From contig PBTY01000003.1 in assembly GCA_002729235.1 (NCBI GenBank), forward strand, positions 1-64,000: a DNA stretch of 64,000 nucleotides. Direction: 5' to 3'. A model generated the notes under the pieces. That model had not been told where the DNA came from, made no database searches, and was given only the letters and a program-made list of their open reading frames with translations. Positions 33,638 to 41,700 of the stretch are shown here, in pieces. The position numbers and the translations under genes were made by a program. This DNA comes from Rickettsiales bacterium (GTDB taxonomy: Bacteria; Bacteroidota; Bacteroidia; Cytophagales; Cyclobacteriaceae). Each line of letters starts with the position of its first letter. Within the stretch, counting starts at the first letter, position 1.

Positions 33638-33973
33638 ATGCCTATCCTAAACTGTTACCTGACACATGGTAATATATCCAATGAATCGTGGGACCAGTTG
33701 ATTCGAATGTGGGCAGAAAGGATCCGTGTTGATTCTAGTGATATATGTATACATGTGTTCACAGATTTTAGAAACTTCGGAGCTCAATATCAGCTCAAAG
33801 TAGAACTCTTTTTGCCCTCTATTTGGTCGCAAGAGGCGACAGAAACTATCCAGAATACTTTTTTAACACTTGTGGAAGAAGTGTTGAAAATTCAGCAGGA
33901 TGACACTTTTTTGATGACTCAGCTCATCCATTCAGGACTTGTATTTGACAGAGGAAAACAGGAAGTGTGGTGA
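33638..33973 (+). CDS. Small protein with tautomerase-like N-terminus
   Basis: A 111-residue protein beginning Met-Pro-Ile-Leu-Asn-Cys-Tyr-Leu. The Met-Pro start, the helix Ser-Trp-Asp-Gln-Leu-Ile-Arg-Met-Trp-Ala-Glu-Arg-Ile, and the second strand Ile-Cys-Ile-His-Val-Phe follow the beta-alpha-beta order of 4-oxalocrotonate-tautomerase-fold proteins, in which Pro becomes the N-terminal base after Met removal. A second such unit seems to start near residue 50 (Tyr-Gln-Leu-Lys-Val-Glu-Leu-Phe-Leu-Pro). The family assignment is inference from pattern only. Confidence 0.45.
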   Translation: MPILNCYLTHGNISNESWDQLIRMWAERIRVDSSDICIHVFTDFRNFGAQYQLKVELFLPSIWSQEATETIQNTFLTLVEEVLKIQQDDTFLMTQLIHSGLVFDRGKQEVW

Positions 33974-34009
33974 GAGTTGGTAAATATCCCCTAAGAAACA
34001 GATGATCCC

Positions 34010-34558
34010 ATGAAATTCAACTCAGATAAAATTATCAGCTATTCAGCCTTCATTGTGAGCGTGGGAACGTTGATGGTCTTGATATATCAGTCGAAGCTGA
34101 TGAGAGAGCACGAGGAGAAGTCGATCTTTCCAAAAGTGGAGCTTTGGCACAACCCAGGTACCCAAGTGTATGATATCAGTGTGATCAACAAGGGTGTTGG
34201 TCCAGCGATTATCGAGAATGTGGTGATCAGGCAAGGGTCCAAAGTTTTTGAGGTTGAACCATTGCTATTCGTAAGGCAATACCTGGACTCCTTAACCAAA
34301 GAACAGTTGGTATTAGGTGGAGAAAGTCTCTATCCTGGAGTGATTTTGACACCCAATGAACAATCTTATCTCTTTAGACTCAAGCGAACAGAAGAAAGTA
34401 ACGCGTTGATTAACTCATTTGCAACTCGAGAAACCAGCATTGAGATTTATTACTCATCCATTTATGGAGATCAGTGGAGTATAGGCGGCATTGGGCAATT
34501 ACCCAAAGTGGAGGAATCGAAACCGTTTATCTATCGACAGTTGATGGATGAGAAGTGA
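34010..34558 (+). CDS. Membrane-anchored hypothetical protein
   Basis: The 182-residue protein has one N-terminal membrane helix (Tyr-Ser-Ala-Phe-Ile-Val-Ser-Val-Gly-Thr-Leu-Met-Val-Leu-Ile-Tyr, about 11-26), then a soluble beta-rich domain (Val-Tyr-Asp-Ile-Ser-Val-Ile-Asn-Lys-Gly-Val-Gly-Pro-Ala). The pattern of a short helix, Lys/Glu linker and a beta domain containing Asn-Lys-Gly-Val-Gly-Pro-Ala is common in small unannotated membrane proteins. No catalytic motif. It ends 351 nt before the next gene. Confidence 0.6.
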   Translation: MKFNSDKIISYSAFIVSVGTLMVLIYQSKLMREHEEKSIFPKVELWHNPGTQVYDISVINKGVGPAIIENVVIRQGSKVFEVEPLLFVRQYLDSLTKEQLVLGGESLYPGVILTPNEQSYLFRLKRTEESNALINSFATRETSIEIYYSSIYGDQWSIGGIGQLPKVEESKPFIYRQLMDEK

Positions 34559-34909
34559 GAATTCCTACATATGTTGGGTTAACTCAATTGTTGGATTTAT
34601 TCGCCCCATATCGTCAACTACTGCTCGAAGGATTTTCGATAGTTTAGCTCCCTGTCTTTTAGAACATCGCAAACAACCATTGATTACAAAAAGTTCTCAA
34701 AAAGTGTTGTTAAAATGTTTTATTTGAATTCAGTGTTTTAACTCTATGATAATGATTCATTCAATGTTAGAGTACAGTGTTTGGTTATATTTGTCTTTAC
34801 AGAAATAAACAAAAGTATGTTCAACCTTAAATCCGGTTGGTCCTAACCATTCTGTTGCGTTACAGGAGAAAAGGACACGAAATCATTTGTTCACCAAAAC
34901 TCTTGTAAC
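34559..34909 (+). other. 351-nt region without a supported gene; promoter for the coiled-coil gene
   Basis: A GTG-started 30-codon frame (34555-34647), overlapping the preceding stop, reads as plausible hydrophobic residues but is too short to support. A perfect -7 box TATATTTG lies at 34786-34793 and would give a leader of about 110 nt ahead of the ATG at 34910. That leader has a small GGTT...AACC repeat near 34833-34846. Nothing else stands out. Confidence 0.5.
34786..34793 (+). promoter_or_regulatory. -7 promoter box for the coiled-coil gene
   Basis: TATATTTG is an exact match to TAnnTTTG. A TTAG at 34766-34769 could serve as a weak -33 element. The coding start is at 34910. Confidence 0.5.
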
Positions 34910-35638
34910 ATGGAAAGTTTATCCACGATTTTGTCGGCTATTACCGGTCTTATTGGGAAGAAGCATTTTAAATCCTTTCTTCTACTTAGTACAATTGTCA
35001 TTTTATTGTTACTGTCCACTCCAAATTCGATCTCTGGGAATGTTACACCTTCACCACTTGAGAATTACGCTTTTGCATTAATCAAGGATGAAATAGTGTC
35101 TTTGAAGAAAGAAAAAGCAGATATGGAAGTTAAAGTAAAAAACATAGAATTTGACTTTGAACATGAGCAAAAGTCAAATTCCTTACTTATACAAGATATT
35201 TCTCGGTTGAAAACAGAGTTGGCCAGAACCAATTTAAAACTAGAAAAGGAACTGAGTAAAATGAATTATTTCTTAAAGTATGGAGCAGATCCTGAGATGA
35301 GATTAATTCTTGAAAATGAGATAAAAATACTTGAGCGAGATAATAGGAATCTTATGAATGAACTGGATAGTGCTTCTAGTGAAAATACAAAACTTAGAAA
35401 TGACATTTGCATCTTGAAGAAGGAAGTGGAAAATCTTCAATATGGAGCCAAGAACCTGGATATGGCATGGAAGTATTGGGAAGCTTATAACAATATGGGT
35501 ATTACAACTCGGAAAAAGGTGAAGCTTGAAGCACTTCGCAATGCAAAACAGTACGCAGAAGCAGCAAAGGTTTTAAATGCTCCCGGAGGCAGTAAAATTT
35601 ATTCTCGCATAAATTCCGAAATAGCACGTATTAATTAG
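34910..35638 (+). CDS. Membrane-anchored coiled-coil protein
   Basis: The 242-residue protein has one membrane helix (about residues 23-37, Phe-Leu-Leu-Leu-Ser-Thr-Ile-Val-Ile-Leu-Leu-Leu-Leu). A long coiled coil runs from about residue 60 to 165, made of Lys/Glu heptads with Leu/Ile at core positions (Leu-Lys-Thr-Glu-Leu-Ala-Arg-Thr-Asn-Leu-Lys-Leu-Glu-Lys-Glu-Leu). The C-terminal 60 residues form a further helical segment rich in Ala/Lys (Ala-Lys-Gln-Tyr-Ala-Glu-Ala-Ala-Lys-Val-Leu). The family is unknown. It could organise a membrane assembly, but nothing nearby says which. The leader is about 110 nt long. Confidence 0.65.
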   Translation: MESLSTILSAITGLIGKKHFKSFLLLSTIVILLLLSTPNSISGNVTPSPLENYAFALIKDEIVSLKKEKADMEVKVKNIEFDFEHEQKSNSLLIQDISRLKTELARTNLKLEKELSKMNYFLKYGADPEMRLILENEIKILERDNRNLMNELDSASSENTKLRNDICILKKEVENLQYGAKNLDMAWKYWEAYNNMGITTRKKVKLEALRNAKQYAEAAKVLNAPGGSKIYSRINSEIARIN

Positions 35639-35650
35639 TTTGAAAAACAA

Positions 35651-35680
35651 AAGCCTGATAACCAATGAGTTATCAGGCTT
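35651..35680 (-). terminator. Strong terminator at the end of the tRNA transcript
   Basis: A 12-bp stem (AAGCCTGATAAC / GTTATCAGGCTT) with a 6-nt loop. On the minus strand it is followed by TTGTTTTTC, so it ends minus-strand transcripts coming from the tRNA genes. It may also slow plus-strand read-through of the coiled-coil gene. Confidence 0.75.
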
Positions 35681-35683
35681 AAG

Positions 35684-35745
35684 TGTACCTCGGGCGTGAG
35701 GCTACGCGCCCCGCTATGAACCCGACGACCTTTTACGGTCGTGCT
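35684..35745 (-). pseudogene. Remnant of the 3' part of a tRNA-Leu, interrupted by a GC-rich insert
   Basis: On the minus strand, a hairpin CGACC...GGTCG like the tRNA-Leu variable arm, then CGGGTTCA, and the acceptor 3' half CGCCCGAGGTACA, match the nearby real tRNA-Leu. Between CGGGTTCA and CGCCCGAGGTACA the 5 nt AGTCC are replaced by 20 nt containing GCGGGGCGCG. The 5' half of a tRNA is missing, so it is not functional as a tRNA. Confidence 0.6.
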
Positions 35746-35764
35746 CAAATTTCTATATAACAAA

Positions 35765-35792
35765 AAAGGTGACTCATTTCTGAATCACCTTT
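35765..35792 (-). terminator. Terminator directly after tRNA-Leu
   Basis: On the minus strand, AAAGGTGA pairs with TCACCTTT across a 12-nt loop. The second arm runs into T residues (TTTTTT), the form of an intrinsic terminator. It starts 3 nt after the 3' end of tRNA-Leu. Confidence 0.65.
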
Positions 35793-35795
35793 CTG

Positions 35796-35881
35796 TACCT
35801 CGGGCGGGACTTGAACCCGCACGACCTTTAAGGGTCACAGGATTTTAAGTCCTGCGTGTCTACCAATTCCACCACCGAGGC
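35796..35881 (-). tRNA. tRNA-Leu (anticodon TAA)
   Basis: An 86-nt class II tRNA. The acceptor stem GCCTCGG/CCGAGGT has a G-U at the first pair, and the discriminator is A. The D stem is GTG/CAC. The anticodon arm is CAGGA-CTTAAAA-TCCTG with anticodon TAA. The variable arm is GACC...GGTC and the T arm is GCGGG-TTCAAGT-CCCGC. CCA is not encoded. It is transcribed with tRNA-Gly upstream. Confidence 0.95.
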
Positions 35882-35966
35882 TTCATCTAACGTGTAGATG
35901 TGACTATTTGGTAGTCATTTCTTTAGTGCTTTAGGCTACTTTCTAGCCTTGCATTCAAAAAATAAA

Positions 35967-35990
35967 AGCCGCTGTTGTGCGGCTCTTTTT
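35967..35990 (-). terminator. Bidirectional-type hairpin after tRNA-Gly
   Basis: AGCCGC (35967-35972) and GCGGCT (35979-35984) form a 6-bp stem with T-rich tracts on both sides. On the minus strand it lies 11 nt past the 3' end of tRNA-Gly and is followed by TTTTATTTTTT. Two more 6-bp hairpins (35901-35917 and 35933-35949) occupy the space to tRNA-Leu, so the two tRNAs may be processed apart or partly terminated. Confidence 0.6.
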
Positions 35991-35995
35991 TATCG

Positions 35996-36068
35996 AGCGG
36001 GAGACGGGATTCGAACCCGCGACCCCAACCTTGGCAAGGTTGTGCTCTACCAGCTGAGCTACTCTCGC
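35996..36068 (-). tRNA. tRNA-Gly (anticodon GCC), with an A4-C69 mismatch
   Basis: A 73-nt tRNA. The D arm is GCTC/GAGC with loop AGCTGGTA. The anticodon arm is CAACC-TTGCCAA-GGTTG, with anticodon GCC. The T arm is GCGGG-TTCGAAT-CCCGT, and the discriminator is T. The acceptor stem is GCGAGAG against CTCCCGC, which leaves A4 opposite C69. The usual GCGGGAG would pair perfectly. The 5' copy at 36083-36126 carries the same A. Confidence 0.93.
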
Positions 36069-36082
36069 TTGTGTTTTTTGAG

Positions 36083-36126
36083 TGTGCTCTACCTCCCGAT
36101 AGTTATCGGGAGAGCTACTCTCGCTT
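36083..36126 (-). repeat. Partial copy of tRNA-Gly 5' end with palindrome inserted in the D-loop
   Basis: On the minus strand, GCGAGAGTAGCTC and then GGTAGAGCACA match the first 27 or so nucleotides of the real tRNA-Gly. In place of the D-loop AGCT stands TCCCGATA-AC-TATCGGGA, a perfect 8-bp inverted repeat. The anticodon and T arms are absent. It lies 14 nt upstream of the real tRNA, inside the probable primary transcript leader. Confidence 0.7.
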
Positions 36127-36149
36127 ATCCCTCTCGTTCTAAGGGACTG

Positions 36150-36179
36150 CAAATTTAAATGAACACTTGAATTTTGCAA
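36150..36179 (-). promoter_or_regulatory. Promoter of the tRNA-Gly/tRNA-Leu unit
   Basis: On the minus strand, TTG (36179-36177) is followed after 19 nt by TAAATTTG (36157-36150), an exact Bacteroidota -33/-7 promoter. The start point would be near 36143, just upstream of the partial tRNA-Gly copy. Confidence 0.65.
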
Positions 36180-36238
36180 TGACTACCAAAGAAATTTTTA
36201 CTTTTTTATAAAGGAATTCAATCAAACTCGCATTCACA

Positions 36239-36868
36239 TCACTTGCCACGCATGAAAAGTGCCAATCGAACCAGGCGATTACGCTTCAAACTTGTCAATG
36301 CAAGCATGAGTAAAACAAGACCTATAATGTAGTATAGGTTGTTGGTCTCTCCGTCAACCTCTGCAACATTGGCTTGCAAAGAGGCCTTATTCCTGATTGT
36401 ACTAGTAAACTCATTTTCATCAGACAAAACCACATGGTCAACTGATTTGAATGCCGGAATTCTTAAAAGATTTTGTTGATGTTTGTTTTCAGCCAAACAA
36501 CTTATCGAAACTGTCAGCTCTTCTGGAAATTCAGAGGTTTTGGCTAGCACAAACTTCACATCTGTTTGATGACTTCCTAAGCGGACGCCTCCTTCACCAA
36601 GCGCCCAGTTGCTTCCATCAGCTCGGGTGATTTCAATATGGCTTTTGACATATTCGGCGATGGCTTGTTTATAGCTGTTACTATTTTCAGCTACGATGCC
36701 GGGATGCACTTTTTCTACTGCTGCATGTAAGCCAGATTGAGCGAAAGAGCCTTCGATAATCCAGACGTGCTCTAGTTGTCGGATGTTGAACGAAGCAATT
36801 GCAGGGTTATGTGCTTTAGTTTGAAAAGCCACAATTACCAGTACTATATAGATTGTTAGATGTTTCAA
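36239..36868 (-). CDS. Secreted protein with C-terminal membrane anchor, unknown function
   Basis: The 209-residue protein has an N-terminal signal peptide (cleavage near Thr-Lys-Ala-His). A soluble beta-rich domain (Ala-Ser-Phe-Asn-Ile-Arg-Gln-Leu-Glu-His-Val-Trp-Ile-Ile-Glu-Gly-Ser-Phe) and a C-terminal helix (Tyr-Ile-Ile-Gly-Leu-Val-Leu-Leu-Met-Leu-Ala-Leu) follow, then a basic tail. It faintly resembles the periplasmic N-terminal part of HupE/UreJ-like proteins, but I would not assign it. It is 55 nt downstream of the YHYH lipoprotein gene, so it is probably co-transcribed with it. Confidence 0.6.
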   Translation of the reverse strand: MKHLTIYIVLVIVAFQTKAHNPAIASFNIRQLEHVWIIEGSFAQSGLHAAVEKVHPGIVAENSNSYKQAIAEYVKSHIEITRADGSNWALGEGGVRLGSHQTDVKFVLAKTSEFPEELTVSISCLAENKHQQNLLRIPAFKSVDHVVLSDENEFTSTIRNKASLQANVAEVDGETNNLYYIIGLVLLMLALTSLKRNRLVRLALFMRGK

Positions 36869-36923
36869 AGCATTGAGAGTCTAATAGGTAGGTGTGGAAA
36901 CTCCACACCTACAAGGTTCTTAA

Positions 36924-38699
36924 TTATTGTATTTTGAATGGATCAGCTACTGCAGCTCCTTTGATACATGGAGGCATGTTAGGCGCTTCCGTTTTGCTAG
37001 CATGGTAATGGTATACTCCATTTGGATATTCATCCGTGCTGGCAAAGTGTCCGTTACAAGCATCAAGGTCGGATGGTTCACTTCCATCACTGTCAGCATA
37101 AGCGTAGATTGGATATCCATCTTTTGCATACCCAGATAGAGCACCAGCATCTTGTGAAATGTTCGTACAAGAAATTTCCGTGATTTGATAGGCATTCAAA
37201 ACCTCATTGACTGATTGCGGAATGAAGTGCCAGTGGTAATAACCAGATGGATCATGGTGTCCACCACATGGATCAAGAGATGGAATGTTCCCGTTACCCA
37301 TTTGTCCAGTAGTTACCGATGGTGGATCACCATTCATTGGGATTCCATCAAGCGATACTCCGATCAACTCTACACTCTCAATTTGATTAGGGGTACTTAA
37401 ATCCTCAGGGATTGCAGGTATGGTAAATTTCAGGATAAGGTTATCATCGATCGCTGGTTCCAGACAATAGTCAAAATTTTGATTGTCTTGCTGACTGAAG
37501 TCACTAATCCGGATATTTCCTTGATCGTCAATGATGTCGTATCCATCATTTTCCATGGCCTCAAAAAGTTCTCTTTTCATAACCTGAAATCCTGGATTGG
37601 TTTGTCCATCATAGATTCCCATTCCTCCCACATCATTAATTGTCTCTGGACAAAACGGACCATCATCATTCACCCCGTTGGCGATAAATATGAGTTCATA
37701 ACATTTAGTACTCGACCCATTCTCCAGGGTGCAGTCTATCAGTTTAGCTTCAACAGTGAAATTGTTAGAATTAAACCAAGTCGGATCAAGCGTATATTCA
37801 GTTCCGGTAGATGCAGAGGTTTCGAAACTAAAAGTCGCCTCAGTGCTACCTCCATTGCCATCTTCGGCTATCACTCTACCATTATAAGTAGTACTTGCTG
37901 TCAGCGCGTCAAGTGTGTAGGTTGTCTCGGAGATGTTTTCTGCAATTAAATCCCCAGCCATTCTGATTACATAGGTCACATTGTCACCGTCTGGATCTTC
38001 TGAAGTGGACCAGCTTAGAGTAGCCCCATTTTCAGAAATTGCATTAACCGTTACAGTGAAGGATCCTGGATCCTGGTTTTCTGCAGCCAGGGTGGTGAAA
38101 GTATAGTTTGAGGATGACATTCCACCATTTCCATCATTGGCCTCGATGGTGCCAGCGTAAGAAGTTTCTGACTCCAGATTCTCCAATAGAAAACTCAGTT
38201 CGGACAGGTTCGAGGCTATCTCTTGATTTGCCAGGTATACGGTGTAAGTGATACCATCTCCATCACTATCGGTGGCCTCAGTCCATTTTAGTAGTGCTGA
38301 GTTGGATGTAATCTCAGATGCTTCAGCGGTAAAGCTTGTTGGGTTTTGATTACCATTGGTGACAAAGCTAAAGGACGCTTCAGCGGTTCCTCCTTTTCCA
38401 TCGTTGGCGATGATTTTTCCAGAATAATTGGTGTCTTCGGTTAAGTTGGATAATTGATAAGAGGTACTGGTGAGGTCAGAATCAATGATGTCATCATTTA
38501 TTTGTAATTCGTAACTCACTTCATCTCCATCGGGATCTATCGCGCCAGTCCAGGTAATGGTAGCCTGCGTTTTGGTGATATCAATTACTGAAGCGGAAAA
38601 AGCACCAGGATTTTCATTGGCTTCCTCCTGCGTGGGGTCATCTGTGCAGGCATAAAACCAACTGATGGTCAGTAGTAAGATAAGTTTGTTGCATTTCAT
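36924..38699 (-). CDS. YHYH-domain lipoprotein with three fibronectin type III-like domains
   Basis: A 591-residue lipoprotein (Phe-Tyr-Ala-Cys near residue 18). Three repeats of about 95 residues, each with a Thr-Trp/Lys-Trp...Asp-(Pro/Ser)-Asp-Gly-Asp core, fill residues 30-300. They are FN3 or cadherin-like units with likely calcium-binding Asp-x-Asp-Gly-Asp loops. The C-terminal 290 residues contain the YHYH domain: Asp-Pro-Cys-Gly-Gly-His-His-Asp, Gly-Tyr-Tyr-His-Trp-His-Phe, Asp-Ala-Cys-Asn-Gly-His, and Val-Tyr-His-Tyr-His. These His/Cys clusters suggest metal, perhaps copper, binding (inference). The probable location is the cell surface. A sensor kinase gene follows it on the same strand. 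Confidence 0.8.
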   Translation of the reverse strand: MKCNKLILLLTISWFYACTDDPTQEEANENPGAFSASVIDITKTQATITWTGAIDPDGDEVSYELQINDDIIDSDLTSTSYQLSNLTEDTNYSGKIIANDGKGGTAEASFSFVTNGNQNPTSFTAEASEITSNSALLKWTEATDSDGDGITYTVYLANQEIASNLSELSFLLENLESETSYAGTIEANDGNGGMSSSNYTFTTLAAENQDPGSFTVTVNAISENGATLSWSTSEDPDGDNVTYVIRMAGDLIAENISETTYTLDALTASTTYNGRVIAEDGNGGSTEATFSFETSASTGTEYTLDPTWFNSNNFTVEAKLIDCTLENGSSTKCYELIFIANGVNDDGPFCPETINDVGGMGIYDGQTNPGFQVMKRELFEAMENDGYDIIDDQGNIRISDFSQQDNQNFDYCLEPAIDDNLILKFTIPAIPEDLSTPNQIESVELIGVSLDGIPMNGDPPSVTTGQMGNGNIPSLDPCGGHHDPSGYYHWHFIPQSVNEVLNAYQITEISCTNISQDAGALSGYAKDGYPIYAYADSDGSEPSDLDACNGHFASTDEYPNGVYHYHASKTEAPNMPPCIKGAAVADPFKIQ

Positions 38700-38701
38700 C
38701 T

Positions 38702-38733
38702 CGTTCTCTTGTTTTCGGTTCTTAGAGAGAACG
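38702..38733 (-). other. Hairpin in the leader of the YHYH gene
   Basis: CGTTCTCT (38702-38709) and AGAGAACG (38726-38733) form a perfect 8-bp stem with a 16-nt loop, 2 nt upstream (minus sense) of the YHYH ATG. It could affect translation of the lipoprotein mRNA; no ligand or regulator is known. Confidence 0.35.
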
Positions 38734-38768
38734 GCAAAGTGACTATTTACCCTACCTTATAAAAAAGG

Positions 38769-41700
38769 CTATTCTGAACCTTCCAATTCCGGATGATAGG
38801 TCTGGCTTACAGGAAGCGAGATTTTTACTTTCGAACCAACACCGGGTTTAGAAATAAAAGAAATGGTCCCATTGTGCTCCTGAACGATAGATTTTGCGAT
38901 GGTTAAGCCAAGACCAGGATTGGAGTCTTTCGTTGTGAAGAATGGCTCAAACACTTTTTCATGTAAATCACTAGCAATGCCCTCACCATCATCAGAGATT
39001 TCTATGGCAATATTTTGATCATCCTTCCGGTAGTACCTGATGGTTATTTCACCACTCTCAGTAATTGCCTGGATGGCATTCAATAGGATATTGACCATCA
39101 TTTGATTGATTTTGGCAGGATAGCATTCTATTGGTGGAATGTTTCCAAACATTCTATTGATGACAATCCGGAATCCGATCTCATTACCTAGTAAGGTCAA
39201 AGACGTCTCCACTTCCTTCTGCAGGTCGGTGAAAGAATAGAAGTTTTGTGAATCAGCTGTGAAAGAACCAAGACTTTTCACGATGCTTGTACTCTTGGTA
39301 GCACCATCAAAAATAGATTCAGCTAACATTCTGCTTTCGTCCATAATGGTTCGCACATCGTTTCCTCTTTCATTCAAGATTTCGGAAAGTTCATCCAAAT
39401 TTCGAATGATGCATTCAGCACCACCGCGTATATAATTAAGTGGGTTGTTTAATTCATGTGCGATACCAGAAGTCAGATGACCCATTGATGCCAGCTTTTC
39501 TGATTGTATCAATTGGCCTTGTGCCGCCTTGAGATCATCAATGGTTTTAATCAGTTCTTTATTTCTTTTTTCTAGTTCTCTGGTTTTTTCGAGTACACGT
39601 TCCTCGAGTTCTTCCTTTTGCTCTGTCAAGACGTTGCTACGATACCTGTAAAAAGCAACAAGCCCGGAGATGATCAGGATGACAAATAGTATTCTGAACC
39701 ATACAGCTTCATAAAAGGCAGCATGAATAGTAAGTTTATCACTCTTTGCAGAATTGCTCCAGGTACCATCATCAATTCTGGCTTGTACCTCAAATACATA
39801 TTCTCCAGGGTCAAGGTTAGGATAATAGGTGCTGTTTTGTTCAGCAAAATTGATATACTCCCACTCTTCGCTAAGGCCAATAAGTCGAAAGCGATAGTTT
39901 AAAGATTCAATATCATAGTATGAGGTCGACCTGAAATGAAATCGCAAATTGTTGGTTTGGTAGGATAGGTTGTAATCGTCAATTTCTTTTTGGTTGACTT
40001 CAATGGATGTTATTTCAATATTAGGGATTGGTATGCTTGTCTCATCACTGGTATCTATTATGGAAATACCTTCGTCTGTACCTACCAATAGCGAACCATT
40101 CTTTGAGAACTGGAAAGCATTTCGATTGACTTCATTTCCAATGAGTCCATTTCCTTTATAGTAATGATAAGAACCTTCATCTCTAAAGTGCCAGACTCCT
40201 GAGCCTGTGCCTACCCAGAGTTCATTGTTTTGGTCGGAAGTCAGTGCGTACACAGGTGCATGTATTTTATACTCTGTTGGAACGATCTTTTCATTTTGAA
40301 TGGTGTAAATACCAGAGGCGGTACCTAATAAAATTTGATTGTTATACTCCAGAGCTGTGTAAACATTGCTCATGTATATATCACTTCCAGTGTAAACTTT
40401 GTTTGTTGTCAGGTCTCGCACTCCATTTTCAGTAAGGAGCAAACGGTAATTTTCAGTAAAGAAGATCTTACGGATGGTGGAGTTATTAGGAGTGGTAGTA
40501 ATCAATTGCCAATCGCTATTTACCCATTTATATAGATTGCCATAGTCAGAGCAGTATAAGGTGTCCATGAAGCTGCATAGATCAGAGGCTCCTTCCATTT
40601 GGACTTGCGAATCCAATTCCAAAATTCCTTTATTAGTAAACTTCCGAACACCTCTGGTATATGTAGTGAAATATATTTCTCCCTGATGTTTAATGATATC
40701 CATCACTCGCATTCTTTCTAAACCGGATGACAAAGGATATTTCCTAATCTTGCCATTCGGGTGAATGACACTCAGGCCAATGTTGGCGCCAAGGTAAAGC
40801 GTGCCATCTGAGTCTTGAAGAATGGATGACACTTCATTTTCGACAAGGCTTTCATCATTGTAATTGTAGATGGAAGAGTTTTTAACCCGAAAAGCCCCTC
40901 TTAAAGTAGCAACCCAGATGCTGCCTTCGTTATCGACTATGGCATCCATACAGGTGTGGTCTAGATTATAATAATCAGAGGTGATAGCACGGCTTGTATT
41001 GGTCTGGGGATTATACTGAATCAGTGGCGAATTCATACTGTAATAAATCTTTTGACCTTTTAGCAGGAGGTTGCTTTGATGGATATGACCGTAAGTATTA
41101 CCAATATCGCCTTTAAGCAAGGAAACCATTTCACCTTTTTTGAGGTCGTAATAAGCTAGTTCACTCTCCAAAAGAAGATAACAGCGATCCTGTGTATCAT
41201 CAATTGTTATGTTGAGAATATTATTCTGTTTTAGTAAAGGTTTGAATTGATTGTTTTCAACTAACAGGAGCCTTTTATTCGTGGCAATTAGCGTTTTTAC
41301 TCCCCACGACACCAGATCCTTTATTTGTTCATTTTTATCAAAGTCTGAAAGCACAATTTCAATCCACTGCTCTTCGTGGTACCTGTAAATTTTATCCTGG
41401 CTGCCTAAGATTAAGTTGGTGGACCTAAAGTTTATTCCTTTTGCCAGAAGATAACTGAGCTTGTCATTTCCGGGTAATGGTAAAGAGCTCCACTGATCGT
41501 TTTTATATTTGAATAAGTGGGGTCCTTCAGAATTTGACCCAGTCATTATTAAGCTGGAATCGGATATAACTTCCATTTGGACACCACTTAGTCCCATAGG
41601 TACAATAGAACTATCCGCCTTAGTAGTCCAGTACAAGCCATCGAATTTACTTATACCATCTTGAGTTGCAATCCAGATTTCGCCATTAGGTATTTGTACT

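Noticed and set aside
34555-34647. GTG-started 30-codon frame overlapping the previous stop
   Set aside because: Plausible residues but too short, with no start signal or neighbour that argues for it.
35651-36126. Phage or genomic-island attachment sites, suggested by partial tRNA copies
   Set aside because: No integrase or island lies between the copies, which are only tens of nucleotides from the real tRNAs and contain inserted hairpins rather than simple direct repeats.
37479-37949. 156-codon open frame on the plus strand
   Set aside because: It is antisense to the well-supported YHYH/fibronectin lipoprotein gene, which has recognisable domains throughout.
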